Of a DNA stretch of 64,000 nt, positions 56,386-64,000 are shown in pieces. Position 1 is the stretch's first letter. Each line of letters opens with the position of its first letter. This DNA is from Bacillus sp. SA1-12 (GTDB lineage: Bacteria; Bacillota; Bacilli; Bacillales; Bacillaceae): NCBI RefSeq assembly GCF_000981385.1, contig NZ_LATZ01000001.1:1-64000 (forward strand), in the 5' to 3' direction. Below the pieces are notes generated by a model. It made no database searches, had not been told where the DNA came from, and was given only the letters and a program-made list of their open reading frames with translations. Position numbers and translations under genes: made by a program.

Positions 56386-56396
56386 CTTTCTTCCCT

Positions 56397-57095
56397 CTAT
56401 GAAAAAACACCACGGTAATCTGTAATTATTTTATTTGGAGTATGAGTAGTTTCCGCTTCTCGATTTCGATGATTAAACCAAATACAATTCCATCCTGCCT
56501 CAATCGACGGTGCAATATCATTTTCCCATGTATCACCTATATAGCAGCATTTATCAGGCTCGATCTGTATTTGTCTGTCCACATATTCAAAGATTCTTTT
56601 GTCAGGCTTAGCAATTCCTATTCCATTAGAGATAAAAATCAGCTCCGCCGGTATCACCTGATCAAGTTTTAAAGCAATTATTTTATTCATCTGGTGATTA
56701 ACAGGACCGTTTGTTAATATGCCGACAACAGATTTACTTTTCTGTAAATCTTTTATCATTTCAATTACTCCTGGAAAAGCATGTATCTGTCGTTGCTCAA
56801 GTTCATAGCGTTCCTGTATTGCCAATGCTTGTTCTGTTGTTATATTATGTTCAAAATCTTTAAAAGCATTTGTTAATCTCTCAACTCTTAATGCTTCCAG
56901 ACTGATTTGTCCCTTCGTGTGAAGCTTCCAAAGAACATCACTAAAATGCCGTACCCTCTTGAATAACGCCTCGATGTTTATGGATGATGCCTCAATCTGA
57001 CAATATTCCAAAGCCAGTTGAAAAGGTGATAATTGATCATATAGAGTGTCATCCAAATCAAAGAAAACAGCCTCAATCTCTTTGCAATTAAGCAT
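56397..57095 (-). CDS. HAD-family phosphatase next to araM
   Basis: A 232-residue HAD hydrolase, Cap C1 type (YfnB/YjjG-like). Motif I AVFFDLDDTLYD, motif II VGILTNGP, motif III lysine in IAKPDKRIFEY, motif IV IGDTWENDI. It overlaps araM by 8 nt, so one operon. In B. subtilis the position is held by AraL (NagD-type HAD); here another HAD subfamily is used. Likely substrate a sugar or glycerol phosphate; not decided. Confidence 0.85.
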   Translation of the reverse strand: MLNCKEIEAVFFDLDDTLYDQLSPFQLALEYCQIEASSINIEALFKRVRHFSDVLWKLHTKGQISLEALRVERLTNAFKDFEHNITTEQALAIQERYELEQRQIHAFPGVIEMIKDLQKSKSVVGILTNGPVNHQMNKIIALKLDQVIPAELIFISNGIGIAKPDKRIFEYVDRQIQIEPDKCCYIGDTWENDIAPSIEAGWNCIWFNHRNREAETTHTPNKIITDYRGVFS

Positions 57096-58314
57096 AGTGA
57101 TGATTCCCTACATGCTCATTCCAAAATGCAAGCATAGTATATCGGTTTTTCCTTAATAAGTGTGCTTCGCTTAAGCTGTTCCGTACAAGGTCTGTGCTAA
57201 TTTCAAGATGAGAAGGATGGACAGGACCATCTAATTTTTGTAATAAATCAGAGAGCATATTTGCTTCTGGCAGTGAATGTAACACTTCGAGAACAGCTTG
57301 CTGCTGTTGGATTACCATATCAAGCTTTTCCCTTGTTTCTTGTTTCAGCTCCTCTAATTGCACTGAATTAGATACGAGCTGTAACACATCATTTTTATAT
57401 AAATCTAAAATTAATTGTGCTGAAACGCCAACTTTAGCTCCGTGCAGTACTTGGGGTTTGTTTTGCTTTAAAAATTCCATTTCCCAAAAATGGGATAAAT
57501 GATGCTCCCCGCCCGAAGCTGGTGAAGAATGTCCAACTAATAGCATAGCTAGTCCTGATTGAATAAGGGCTTCTATTAAGATTTTTATTCCTTCCTCATC
57601 TGCTGCCGAAATTTGTTCAATATGCCTCACACATTTTTCCAATGCTTCTTCAGTTAATTTGGCAGAGAGCGGACAATAAGGTTCACCTGCAATAAGATGC
57701 GAAAACTTCCAATCTGCTAACGATGTGTATTTGCCTATCATATCTCCAAAGCCAGCAGCAATCAATTCCCGCGGCGCTTTTTGCAAAATCCCGATGTCAG
57801 CAAATAATGCAATTGGCGACTGCATTTGAAAGGTTGTTTTTATTCCTTTAATCACAACAGGGGCTCCCATTGAATTAAATCCGTCAACAGAAGGTGCAGT
57901 CGGAATGGAGATAAACGGTTTTCCCATCTTAAAGCTTGCAAATCTTGTAATATCGTGAATGGTTCCGGAACCGACTGCAATAGCCACATCCGTATCCTGC
58001 GAAATACCTAACATTGCCTCTATTAGCGCTGCTTCATCTGCTACAACATCATTTTGTTCATTAGGTTGGATGATCACAACCTCAAAGTTAATCTTATCTT
58101 CTTCTAAAAGGGCTGAAAGTCTTTCTCCAGCGATATCATAGGTAGTTTGGTCCGCGATAATGGCTGCCTTGCGAAACAATTTTTTCTGCAAATAAGCAAC
58201 CGCTTCTTTTAATGCCATATGGCTGATCACAATTTCTTCAATCGAAATCTTATAATGCTGGTTTCCACATGTACATGCTTCGGACAGGTTTGATAATTCA
58301 TTTAAAGCGATCAT
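57088..58314 (-). CDS. araM: AraM, sn-glycerol-1-phosphate dehydrogenase
   Basis: A 408-residue enzyme of the iron-alcohol dehydrogenase-like fold, AraM/EgsA family, reducing dihydroxyacetone phosphate to sn-glycerol 1-phosphate with NAD(P)H. AVGSGTIHDITRF (nucleotide site), TAPSVDGFNSMGAP, and metal ligands in AAGFGDMIGKYTSL, GGEHHLSHFWE and LHGAKVGV are seen. Slightly longer than B. subtilis AraM (394). It precedes the HAD gene and is transcribed apart from araB. RBS AGGAGG before ATG. Confidence 0.92.
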   Translation of the reverse strand: MIALNELSNLSEACTCGNQHYKISIEEIVISHMALKEAVAYLQKKLFRKAAIIADQTTYDIAGERLSALLEEDKINFEVVIIQPNEQNDVVADEAALIEAMLGISQDTDVAIAVGSGTIHDITRFASFKMGKPFISIPTAPSVDGFNSMGAPVVIKGIKTTFQMQSPIALFADIGILQKAPRELIAAGFGDMIGKYTSLADWKFSHLIAGEPYCPLSAKLTEEALEKCVRHIEQISAADEEGIKILIEALIQSGLAMLLVGHSSPASGGEHHLSHFWEMEFLKQNKPQVLHGAKVGVSAQLILDLYKNDVLQLVSNSVQLEELKQETREKLDMVIQQQQAVLEVLHSLPEANMLSDLLQKLDGPVHPSHLEISTDLVRNSLSEAHLLRKNRYTMLAFWNEHVGNHHYA

Positions 58315-58395
58315 TGATATTTCCTCCTTATTGGTAAAATACTGCCTAGTAAACTTTTAAACTACCTATATATCACTCACAATAGCTGCCATTAA

Positions 58396-58428
58396 AATGA
58401 GGTAGACCACAATCCGTGTTACCTCATT
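58396..58428 (-). terminator. Terminator after araR
   Basis: Arms AATGAGGTA and TACCTCATT, T-rich tail on the minus strand. Confidence 0.75.
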
Positions 58429-58447
58429 ACCCTGATGCAATGTGAGA

Positions 58448-59587
58448 TTATATACCATGTGTAATATTTGAATGATGTTCTTTCACTTCACTTGTTGAGT
58501 TCCTTATAACTAACTCTGGCTCATACTGCTTCTGCCTGTTTTCAACTAACTCATTGTCTCTATTTTCTACAGCAGCAACAATCCATTTTGCCGCTTCAAC
58601 TCCCATTTCCATCTTTGGGTGTGTAACAGAAGTAATTTTAATTTCTGAAGCCTCAGTTAAATAGGAATCATCATAGCCGACAATGGAAAGATCTTCAGGC
58701 ACTTTAATTTCAAGCTCTCTTAATACATTCAATACATTGATGGCAATTTCATCGTTATAGCAAATAATTCCTGTAGGTCTATTATCTTTTGACATTAAAA
58801 GATGTTTTATCTTGTGCAGCAATCCCGTCTCTTTTTCTTCAGTTGTAAACGTAACGATCATCTCAGGAAAAAAGGGGATCTGATTTTCCCTAAAGGCCCT
58901 GATAAAACCTTGCATCCGGTTTAATCCTTGGATATCATCACTTTTAAACAGACCAATTATTTTTTTATGACCTAGCTTAATTAAGTGATCCGTTGCAATA
59001 AACCCGCCTTTTTCATCATTTAAAATAATATTTGGCGGATTTAATTGCGGATAATATTGATTAATCATTAAATATGGAATATGATTCTGTTCCATTTCCA
59101 GGTAATAATGGAGATTTGGGTTATAGCTGCTGCTTCGCGTAGGTTCTACAATCAGCCCATCGATATTCCGATTCAGCATCGCTTCTAAACATTGCTTTTC
59201 TTTTTCAGGATCATTATCCGTACAAGCAAATGTCAAAGAATAACCGTGTGAGGATAAATATGATTCAATTCCTTTTATAATCGAAGGGAAAATATAGTCA
59301 GATATATAAGTTGTTATAACTCCTATGTTTTTTCCCGCTGAACGCATTGGTTTTATTTGAGCTTGATTCGTTCTATTTGCTACAAACGTACCTGCGCCCT
59401 GCTCTCTATATAACCAGCCTTCATGAACAAGATCACCGACAGCTTGGCGGACAGTATGCCTGCTAACCTGAAACAATTTTACAAGTTCATTTTCTGAATA
59501 TATTTTTTCACCAGGAGAAACCGTTCCCTCGGTAATCCAGTCTTTAATTTTTTGTTTAACCATACTGGCTTTTGTTTGTTGAGCCAT
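58448..59587 (-). CDS. araR: Arabinose repressor AraR (GntR/LacI chimera)
   Basis: A 379-residue repressor with an N-terminal GntR-type wHTH (about 5-70: QKIKDWITEGTVSPGEKIYSENELVKLFQVSRHTVRQAVGDL) and a LacI-type periplasmic-binding-protein domain (about 85-370: IGVITTYISDYIFPSIIKGIE, GYDDSYLTEASEIKITSV). This chimeric design is that of B. subtilis AraR. ATG 59587, with AGTGGTGA before; the upstream ATG is not supported. Operator-like sites lie at 59624 and 59654, indicating autoregulation. Confidence 0.94.
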   Translation of the reverse strand: MAQQTKASMVKQKIKDWITEGTVSPGEKIYSENELVKLFQVSRHTVRQAVGDLVHEGWLYREQGAGTFVANRTNQAQIKPMRSAGKNIGVITTYISDYIFPSIIKGIESYLSSHGYSLTFACTDNDPEKEKQCLEAMLNRNIDGLIVEPTRSSSYNPNLHYYLEMEQNHIPYLMINQYYPQLNPPNIILNDEKGGFIATDHLIKLGHKKIIGLFKSDDIQGLNRMQGFIRAFRENQIPFFPEMIVTFTTEEKETGLLHKIKHLLMSKDNRPTGIICYNDEIAINVLNVLRELEIKVPEDLSIVGYDDSYLTEASEIKITSVTHPKMEMGVEAAKWIVAAVENRDNELVENRQKQYEPELVIRNSTSEVKEHHSNITHGI

Positions 59588-59623
59588 TATGTCACCACTT
59601 TCAGCTTGTATGTTACTAATCAA

Positions 59624-59639
59624 ACTTATTCGTACAACT
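59624..59639. promoter_or_regulatory. AraR-like operator (proximal)
   Basis: ACTTATTCGTACAACT, 12 of 16 positions of ATTTGTACGTACAAAT. About 37 bp before the araR start. Confidence 0.5.
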
Positions 59640-59653
59640 ATATTGATTATACA

Positions 59654-59669
59654 CTATGTACATACAAAT
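59654..59669. promoter_or_regulatory. AraR-like operator (distal)
   Basis: On the minus strand ATTTGTATGTACATAG, close to ATTTGTACGTACAAAT (13 of 16). Upstream of araR. Confidence 0.6.
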
Positions 59670-59712
59670 TTAAAATGGTCTTTCAATTGAATGTTTAAAA
59701 AGATTGTTTGTT

Positions 59713-60924
59713 TTATTGTTCCAACAACTCATGTTGTAATTGCCTTTCCAACTCCATCAACAAATGCTCTCCAGTAACGATTTTTTCACCCCCGCCTTGG
59801 GCAAAAGATTCGTTTCCTCCTCCTTTCCCATTGATCAAAGGCAATACCTTTTTGACTAATTGGTTCATATTTAATGCTTGATTACTTGAACATACAAGTT
59901 GTAACTTGCTTTCATTCTCCGTAACAAATAAGACAACACACTCGTTATTTTTTGCTGTTATCATTCTTGCTAATGGCTGTAAGTCAGAAATTGGACGGTT
60001 CTTAAATAGTGATTTTATCATTTTAATGCCGCCATTTTTGTCCGTCTTATCAATCAATCTGATTGCTTCATGCTCTATTAGCTGAGAGGTTAACTCCTCT
60101 ACTTCCTTTTCTAATCTTTTAGAATTCTGTAAAAGCCGATCCGCAGCTTCCTTCATTTTTTCTTGAGGGGCATTTAATATGGTAGTTAACCCTTGAATAA
60201 CCCGTTGTTTTTCACGAAGCTGCTTTAACACTCTGTCTCCGCAAACAAAATGAACGCGAATATTTTTCTTTTGTTTCTCCCAATTCAAGATGCTAATTGA
60301 GCTTACCTGCCCAGTTGAAGCAGGATGTGTTCCGCCACAGCCGTTATAATCAAAATCAGGTATAATGACAAGACGTATATCGTCTGATACGGACAACTCT
60401 TTTCTTAGAGAATACTTGGAAAGCTCTTCTTCTGTTACCCATTTCGATTCTATTGGCCGATTTTCTATGATAATATGATTGGCCATTTCCTCCGCTGTTC
60501 TTGCCTCATGTTCAGTAAGATTGGCAATCTCGAGATCAATCGTACAAATCTCATTCCCTAAATGAAAACTTACTGTTTTAAAGCCATGTTTATTCTCAAA
60601 AGCAGCAGATAAAATATGTTGTCCGGCGTGCTGCTGCATATGATCAAAACGGCGTTCCCAATTTAATTCTCCAGTGACATGATCCTCACCATTCAATGGC
60701 ACCTCGATAAAATGCCGAATTTCGCCATCAATTTCCTCTACATCAAGAACATTTACGCCGTTTATTGTTCCAATATCATGAGGTTGTCCGCCGCCAGTAG
60801 GATAAAAAGCAGTTTTGTCTAACACTGCATAATAGCGTCCCTTTTGGTCCATGTCCTGTCTTGCAAGCTTGGTCGTAAATGAACGCAAATATGAGTCTTG
60901 ATAATATAATTTTTCAGATACCAT
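59713..60924 (-). CDS. Alanyl-tRNA editing protein (AlaX, with DHHA1)
   Basis: A 403-residue trans-editing protein that clears Ser-tRNA(Ala). N-terminal AlaRS-like second half (FYPTGGGQPHD), editing metal site HMQQHAGQHILSAAF with H-x3-H and CGGTHPASTGQV with C-x3-H, and a C-terminal DHHA1 domain (about 300-400, GKGGGNESFAQGGGE). This is the long AlaX form. RBS AAAGGAG before ATG. It stands apart from the arabinose genes. Confidence 0.92.
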   Translation of the reverse strand: MVSEKLYYQDSYLRSFTTKLARQDMDQKGRYYAVLDKTAFYPTGGGQPHDIGTINGVNVLDVEEIDGEIRHFIEVPLNGEDHVTGELNWERRFDHMQQHAGQHILSAAFENKHGFKTVSFHLGNEICTIDLEIANLTEHEARTAEEMANHIIIENRPIESKWVTEEELSKYSLRKELSVSDDIRLVIIPDFDYNGCGGTHPASTGQVSSISILNWEKQKKNIRVHFVCGDRVLKQLREKQRVIQGLTTILNAPQEKMKEAADRLLQNSKRLEKEVEELTSQLIEHEAIRLIDKTDKNGGIKMIKSLFKNRPISDLQPLARMITAKNNECVVLFVTENESKLQLVCSSNQALNMNQLVKKVLPLINGKGGGNESFAQGGGEKIVTGEHLLMELERQLQHELLEQ

Positions 60925-60981
60925 TTCCCCACTCCTTTATACATCATTTTAACTTTACTATAGCATAAAGGATAACACGAT

Positions 60982-61212
60982 TTACTCACCAATATTGTTT
61001 TCAAACCATTCTTGTAGGTCTTTTACAGATGTAAAGCTAAAGATTTCTTCTCCATTTTGGCCGTTGTCAAAACCTGTGTTTCCTCGAAACGTAATTTGTC
61101 CTTCTGTATCAGAAATCAAGATTGCAAATGGATGATGAATGTTGATATATCTCCCATCTAAATCATGATCAAGCCATCTTTTGCTTTTTAAAAATTCGTG
61201 ACAATTCTTCAC
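60982..61212 (-). CDS. Uncharacterised 76-residue protein
   Basis: I do not recognise a family. Pattern: HEFLKSKRWLDHDLDGRYIN, IHHPFAILISDTEGQITFRG, then SVKDLQEWFENN. The GTG start at 61212 is well supported by AAGGAGGA eight bases before. No signal peptide or membrane segment. Gap to alanyl-tRNA editing gene is 57 bp; may form one unit with it, though the role is unclear. Confidence 0.65.
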   Translation of the reverse strand: MKNCHEFLKSKRWLDHDLDGRYINIHHPFAILISDTEGQITFRGNTGFDNGQNGEEIFSFTSVKDLQEWFENNIGE

Positions 61213-61368
61213 TTTTAACTCCTCCTTACTTTCTTTTATTGTTTCTTTATCAATGAAAAAAATGTGCTGGCATACAGCGAGACTACATCAGTTAGTTTTT
61301 TCTGTACATTAAGATTGGGATAAAACTTGTACTAATCTGAAAAACTAAAGGTAAGGAGGGATTGTTTC

Positions 61369-61626
61369 ATGGCAAGAAGAAGAAATAAATTACTTGTACC
61401 AGAAGCAAGAGATGGGGTAGATCAATTAAAGGCAAAGGTCGCTAACACCCAAAAGCCTGAAGAGGCAAAGTTTGAAGTCGCAAAAGAAGTAGGTGTTCCG
61501 CTTCAGGATGGCTATAACGGAGGCTTAACCTCCAGACAAGCAGGGAAAATTGGCGGCAATCTCGGGGGGAATATGGTCAGAGAAATGGTGAAGATGGCTG
61601 AGCAGCAATTGAAGAATCAAAAATGA
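61369..61626 (+). CDS. Alpha/beta-type small acid-soluble spore protein
   Basis: An 85-residue SASP that binds and protects spore DNA. Typical features: N-terminal RRRNKLLVPEARDGVDQLK, GPR protease-like site KFEVAKEVG, a DNA-binding GGLTSRQAGKIGGNLGGNMV region and MVKMAEQQL. It is of the longer Arg-start branch found in many Bacillaceae. RBS AAGGAGGGATTGTTTC before ATG. SigG control is expected from the family; I could not assign a clear SigG promoter. Confidence 0.92.
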   Translation: MARRRNKLLVPEARDGVDQLKAKVANTQKPEEAKFEVAKEVGVPLQDGYNGGLTSRQAGKIGGNLGGNMVREMVKMAEQQLKNQK

Positions 61627-61689
61627 AATGGATAACCCACTCGACCACTTTGGATAAGGAATAAGTTGTGTTCGAGTGGTTCCTATAGT

Positions 61690-61950
61690 AATCTTTTTTA
61701 ATCACGTTGAGTTTTTCCATAGTCAATTCAAAAAATACAAAATGGAGTTTTACAAATGGACCGATTATGCGCTTTTCAACAGTTGTGGAATCTACAAAAT
61801 GATTGCACTGCTCCTTCCCCTCCATGCTATTAGAGGCTTTACATATTCCGCTTCAGGGAAGATCTCTTTAAAGCCATTTTCGATTGCTTTTGAAACTTCT
61901 ATAGTTGATTAGCTTTCTTTAAATAAATCAGTGGCAATCACAACCTTCAT
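61690..61950 (-). pseudogene. Glycerate kinase pseudogene, N-terminal remnant
   Basis: Reading from ATG 61950 (AGGAGG before): MKVVIATDLFKES, a stop, then EVSKAIENGFKEIFPEAEYVKP. A shift of frame near 61824 continues as FVDSTTVEKRIIGP. These match the start of glycerate kinases (MKIVIAPDSFKES, GFKEIFPDAEY, DATGG). At least one in-frame stop, one frameshift, and loss of the last two thirds. The gene lies between a SASP gene and the GH38 gene. Confidence 0.75.
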
Positions 61951-61985
61951 CCTTTTTCCTCCTCATGGGATCCACTTATACAAAG

Positions 61986-62040
61986 AAAACACCACCCTTT
62001 TCATTAGTAAAACGTTCGTCCTGATGAAAAGAATGGTGTT
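61986..62040 (-). terminator. Terminator after the GH38 gene
   Basis: Arms AACACCAccCTTTTCAT and ATGAAAAGaaTGGTGTT with two central mismatches; on the minus strand followed by TTTTC. Confidence 0.8.
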
Positions 62041-62058
62041 ATGACTACTACCATTCAA

Positions 62059-64000
62059 CTAAAAAATGATAGTTCTTACTTGATTTTTCTTAATATCAAT
62101 TGAAATTTCATTGTCTGCAATCTCTATTTTATTTATTGGCAGCTCATTTAAGTTAGCCAAAAAAGCAGCTGAAATCGTACGATTTAATTTAAATGAAGCC
62201 GTTTTTTCTTTATTCGTTGGGTTGTAAAAACGCAATACAAATTGATCTTCCTTTTCAGATTTTTTTAACGTGCTTAATACCGTATCCGAATGTAGTTCCT
62301 GTAAGAAGCTAAAGCTTAGCGGTGTTTTGATTTGGGCCTTATTTAGCTTCATTGCGTCATATGGAATTTTATTATATAGATGAATCGGTGTTAAATATTC
62401 CTTCGCCATGCGGCCAATATTTGCCTTTTCTGTTGATTCTTCATGGGTGACGATGGCAAATTCGAATGATAGGTTGCCAAGCATCTGTGAATCAGGAGTC
62501 GGTAGTTTTATCCCGGACGGACGACCTGGTCTTCTCAACAGCTCTTCCTTTCCTAATACCCCAACACTGCGGAACAGTGTAACAGCGATTGTGTCATAGT
62601 TTTCGCCAATAATTTCAAATTCTCTTGTACTATTAGTTAAAACACCCACACCGTATTCGTCTGTTGATAACCCGACAAAGCTTAACATAGGGTAAATAGA
62701 GTCTGGACGCTCATCCCAGCCTTCATCTTCCCACACATCCATCGCAGCATCATATACATCACGCTTAATTAAACCAAACTGGTTATCAGAAAACGAGAAG
62801 GAAGATGCGATACCAGTTGGAATAAGAGCTCTTAACCGATGATCTTCAGCATGGTTAACAATATCAAATTTCACTTCAATAATTGGTTTATGATTAGCAA
62901 TTGATAACTTTAGACGAATATCAATTGTGCTATTCATTTTTTGCTCTTTTCGATCTGTTAAATTAGCTGGTACCTCTAGTGTATATTTGATATCAATGGT
63001 AGCTGCATATTTATTTTGTTTCATTTCAACCTTTGCTTTTACCTTGTCACTATAGAGGATAGGATCATTTGGCAGTGGTGAAAAATCATACTCATCACCA
63101 TCATCACCGGAATTTTCAAGAAGCAGCACATTTTTAAATTCTTTATCAAGCTGCTTATTATATATATTTAAGGAGCCATTTGAATTAACTGTTATATTAT
63201 AGAAGTTAGTTTCAACAACGTCTTTTGAAACAATTGTATGGTTCAGCTCTTTTTGATCTTCTTTTACAAAATACGTTTTATAACCTAGAGAAGGAAGATG
63301 ATCCTCTAATTGAATGGTATATTTAATAAATGGATCATAATTTCCATAATGTACAATTTGACGATCAATTAATCCCGGATCTATGATTTCTTGAGCGATG
63401 ACCTCAAAATCAATGTTATTTCCAGCATCGTCAATTAAATGAAAGGATTTGAGCTTAGAAATAATGGATGTTGTAATAACCTCTTTACGTTCGTATGGAA
63501 GTAAATTAAAAGCTGCTACTCGATCGACATTTAATTCAGTATCCATTGAATCAACAATTTTACGCTTGTAAAATTTTATCAGTTCATCAACTTTTTCCTC
63601 GGCAATGAAGAAACGATTATAGATTTCTTGATGCACTTTATCTGAACAGCAGCAGCCAATACTATCATGAGCATGATTTTTCATGATCTCCTTCCAAATA
63701 AGCTCGATTAGCCCATGCGGATATTCAAAACCAAGACTGTATGCAATAGATGCCAGTGGTTCTAAAATATTGGTTATTTTATTTTCAATTCTTGTATTTG
63801 CTGCTTTAATGTCCATGCGAGTTGAAAAAATACTGCGGTGGACACGCATATATTTTCCATCTAAAAACTCACCCTGTAAGGCAGGCAGATTTTGCTTTTC
63901 TAGTTGATCAAAAACATCCTCATACTTGCTTAAAAAGAATTCCCGATCAGGATATAGCTTTTGAAGTTTTTCGATAATAGTAAAGATATTTTTTTGAATC
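62059..64000 (-). CDS. GH38 alpha-mannosidase (5' end outside the window)
   Basis: The frame is open to the window edge (codons read on from 63849 to 63999), so the start is not in view; about 647 residues are seen. Features: EFLDGKYMRVHRSIFSTR (end of the GH38 catalytic part), NHAHDSIGCCCSDKVHQEIYNRF, a large beta-sandwich middle and C-terminal part (RALIPTGIASSFSFSDNQFGL; YGVGVLTNSTREFEI). MngB-like mannosylglycerate hydrolases have this layout. Exact substrate cannot be told without the start and the neighbours to the right. Confidence 0.85.
   Translation of the reverse strand, partial: IQKNIFTIIEKLQKLYPDREFFLSKYEDVFDQLEKQNLPALQGEFLDGKYMRVHRSIFSTRMDIKAANTRIENKITNILEPLASIAYSLGFEYPHGLIELIWKEIMKNHAHDSIGCCCSDKVHQEIYNRFFIAEEKVDELIKFYKRKIVDSMDTELNVDRVAAFNLLPYERKEVITTSIISKLKSFHLIDDAGNNIDFEVIAQEIIDPGLIDRQIVHYGNYDPFIKYTIQLEDHLPSLGYKTYFVKEDQKELNHTIVSKDVVETNFYNITVNSNGSLNIYNKQLDKEFKNVLLLENSGDDGDEYDFSPLPNDPILYSDKVKAKVEMKQNKYAATIDIKYTLEVPANLTDRKEQKMNSTIDIRLKLSIANHKPIIEVKFDIVNHAEDHRLRALIPTGIASSFSFSDNQFGLIKRDVYDAAMDVWEDEGWDERPDSIYPMLSFVGLSTDEYGVGVLTNSTREFEIIGENYDTIAVTLFRSVGVLGKEELLRRPGRPSGIKLPTPDSQMLGNLSFEFAIVTHEESTEKANIGRMAKEYLTPIHLYNKIPYDAMKLNKAQIKTPLSFSFLQELHSDTVLSTLKKSEKEDQFVLRFYNPTNKEKTASFKLNRTISAAFLANLNELPINKIEIADNEISIDIKKNQVRTIIF

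Larger units (their letters stand above)
55823..56396. other. ara promoter region and gene-free stretch
   Basis: Holds the araB promoter (minus: TTGAAA, 16 bp, TAAAAT at 55994-55999), two AraR-like sites (55886-55901 and 55970-55985) and a cre-like sequence near 55929-55943 (TGAAAGCGGATTT on the minus strand). 56050-56290 holds nothing I recognise. A terminator of the HAD gene is at 56295. Confidence 0.6.

Noticed and set aside
61676-61912. 78-codon plus-strand frame
   Set aside because: Lies opposite the glycerate kinase remnant; the minus strand carries the homology.

Overview
The window is low-GC DNA from an endospore-forming member of the Bacillaceae. Evidence: TnrA, a Spo0E-like phosphatase, an alpha/beta-type SASP, YjcZ-type mini-proteins, strong AGGAGG-type ribosome binding sites, TPP riboswitches, and ara/xyl systems of the Bacillus type. 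No prophage, plasmid, tRNA, rRNA or CRISPR signal was seen. It reads as ordinary chromosome with strong catabolic and nitrogen/phosphorus themes, plus small dispersed repeats.

Layout. 1-119 is the 5' end of a group II intron, placed directly behind a transcription terminator. 200-4600 holds a MarR regulator, an RlaP-type nucleotidyltransferase, an FbpA-like protein, TnrA with two TnrA boxes, a Spo0E-like protein and a MOSC protein. 4736-6794 is promoter, TPP riboswitch, terminator and thiC. 6899-9060 has a YmaF His-rich protein and a surface module (LPDTA-anchored acidic protein plus class D sortase). 9239-13704 has a TPP-dependent acetolactate-synthase-like enzyme and a GAF-GAF-PAS-GGDEF-EAL protein. 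14147-17659 holds small membrane and unknown genes and an M42 peptidase. 17790-25684 is a complete 2-aminoethylphosphonate (AEP) operon: binding protein, ATPase, fused permease, PhnX, PhnW, a saccharopine-dehydrogenase-like protein and a DeoR regulator. It is preceded by three TTTACA-type repeats at 11-bp spacing (Pho box). 25928-29723 has two YjcZ-type genes, CopC and CopD, and an amino-acid permease.

29829-31512 is glnB-amtB, with two perfect TnrA/GlnR boxes lying on and just after the promoter. 31704-35228 is proA, proB and proC. 35809-37569 has a GNAT protein and a SurA_N lipoprotein. 37807-42545 is a second TPP-riboswitch operon for base-degraded thiamine salvage (ylmB-tenA-thiZXY). 42644-46045 has a BASS transporter, a secreted protein with an HG...GHFCIHF signature, and a VanW protein. 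46152-49088 is xylB divergent from xylR. 49647-59587 is arabinose utilisation: abfA, araA, araD, araB, a HAD phosphatase, araM and araR, with AraR-like operators. 59713-64000 has an alanyl-tRNA editing protein, a SASP, a decayed glycerate kinase pseudogene and the C-terminal part of a GH38 alpha-mannosidase that runs off the window.

How it fits together: several blocks take up and open unusual nutrients (arabinan, xylulose, mannosyl sugars, phosphonate, thiamine breakdown products) under visible cis control. The points most worth following are the AEP operon with its extra dehydrogenase and Pho box, the repressor-like placement of nitrogen boxes on glnB-amtB, the class-C-like intron insertion, and a family of hairpin repeats at gene ends.
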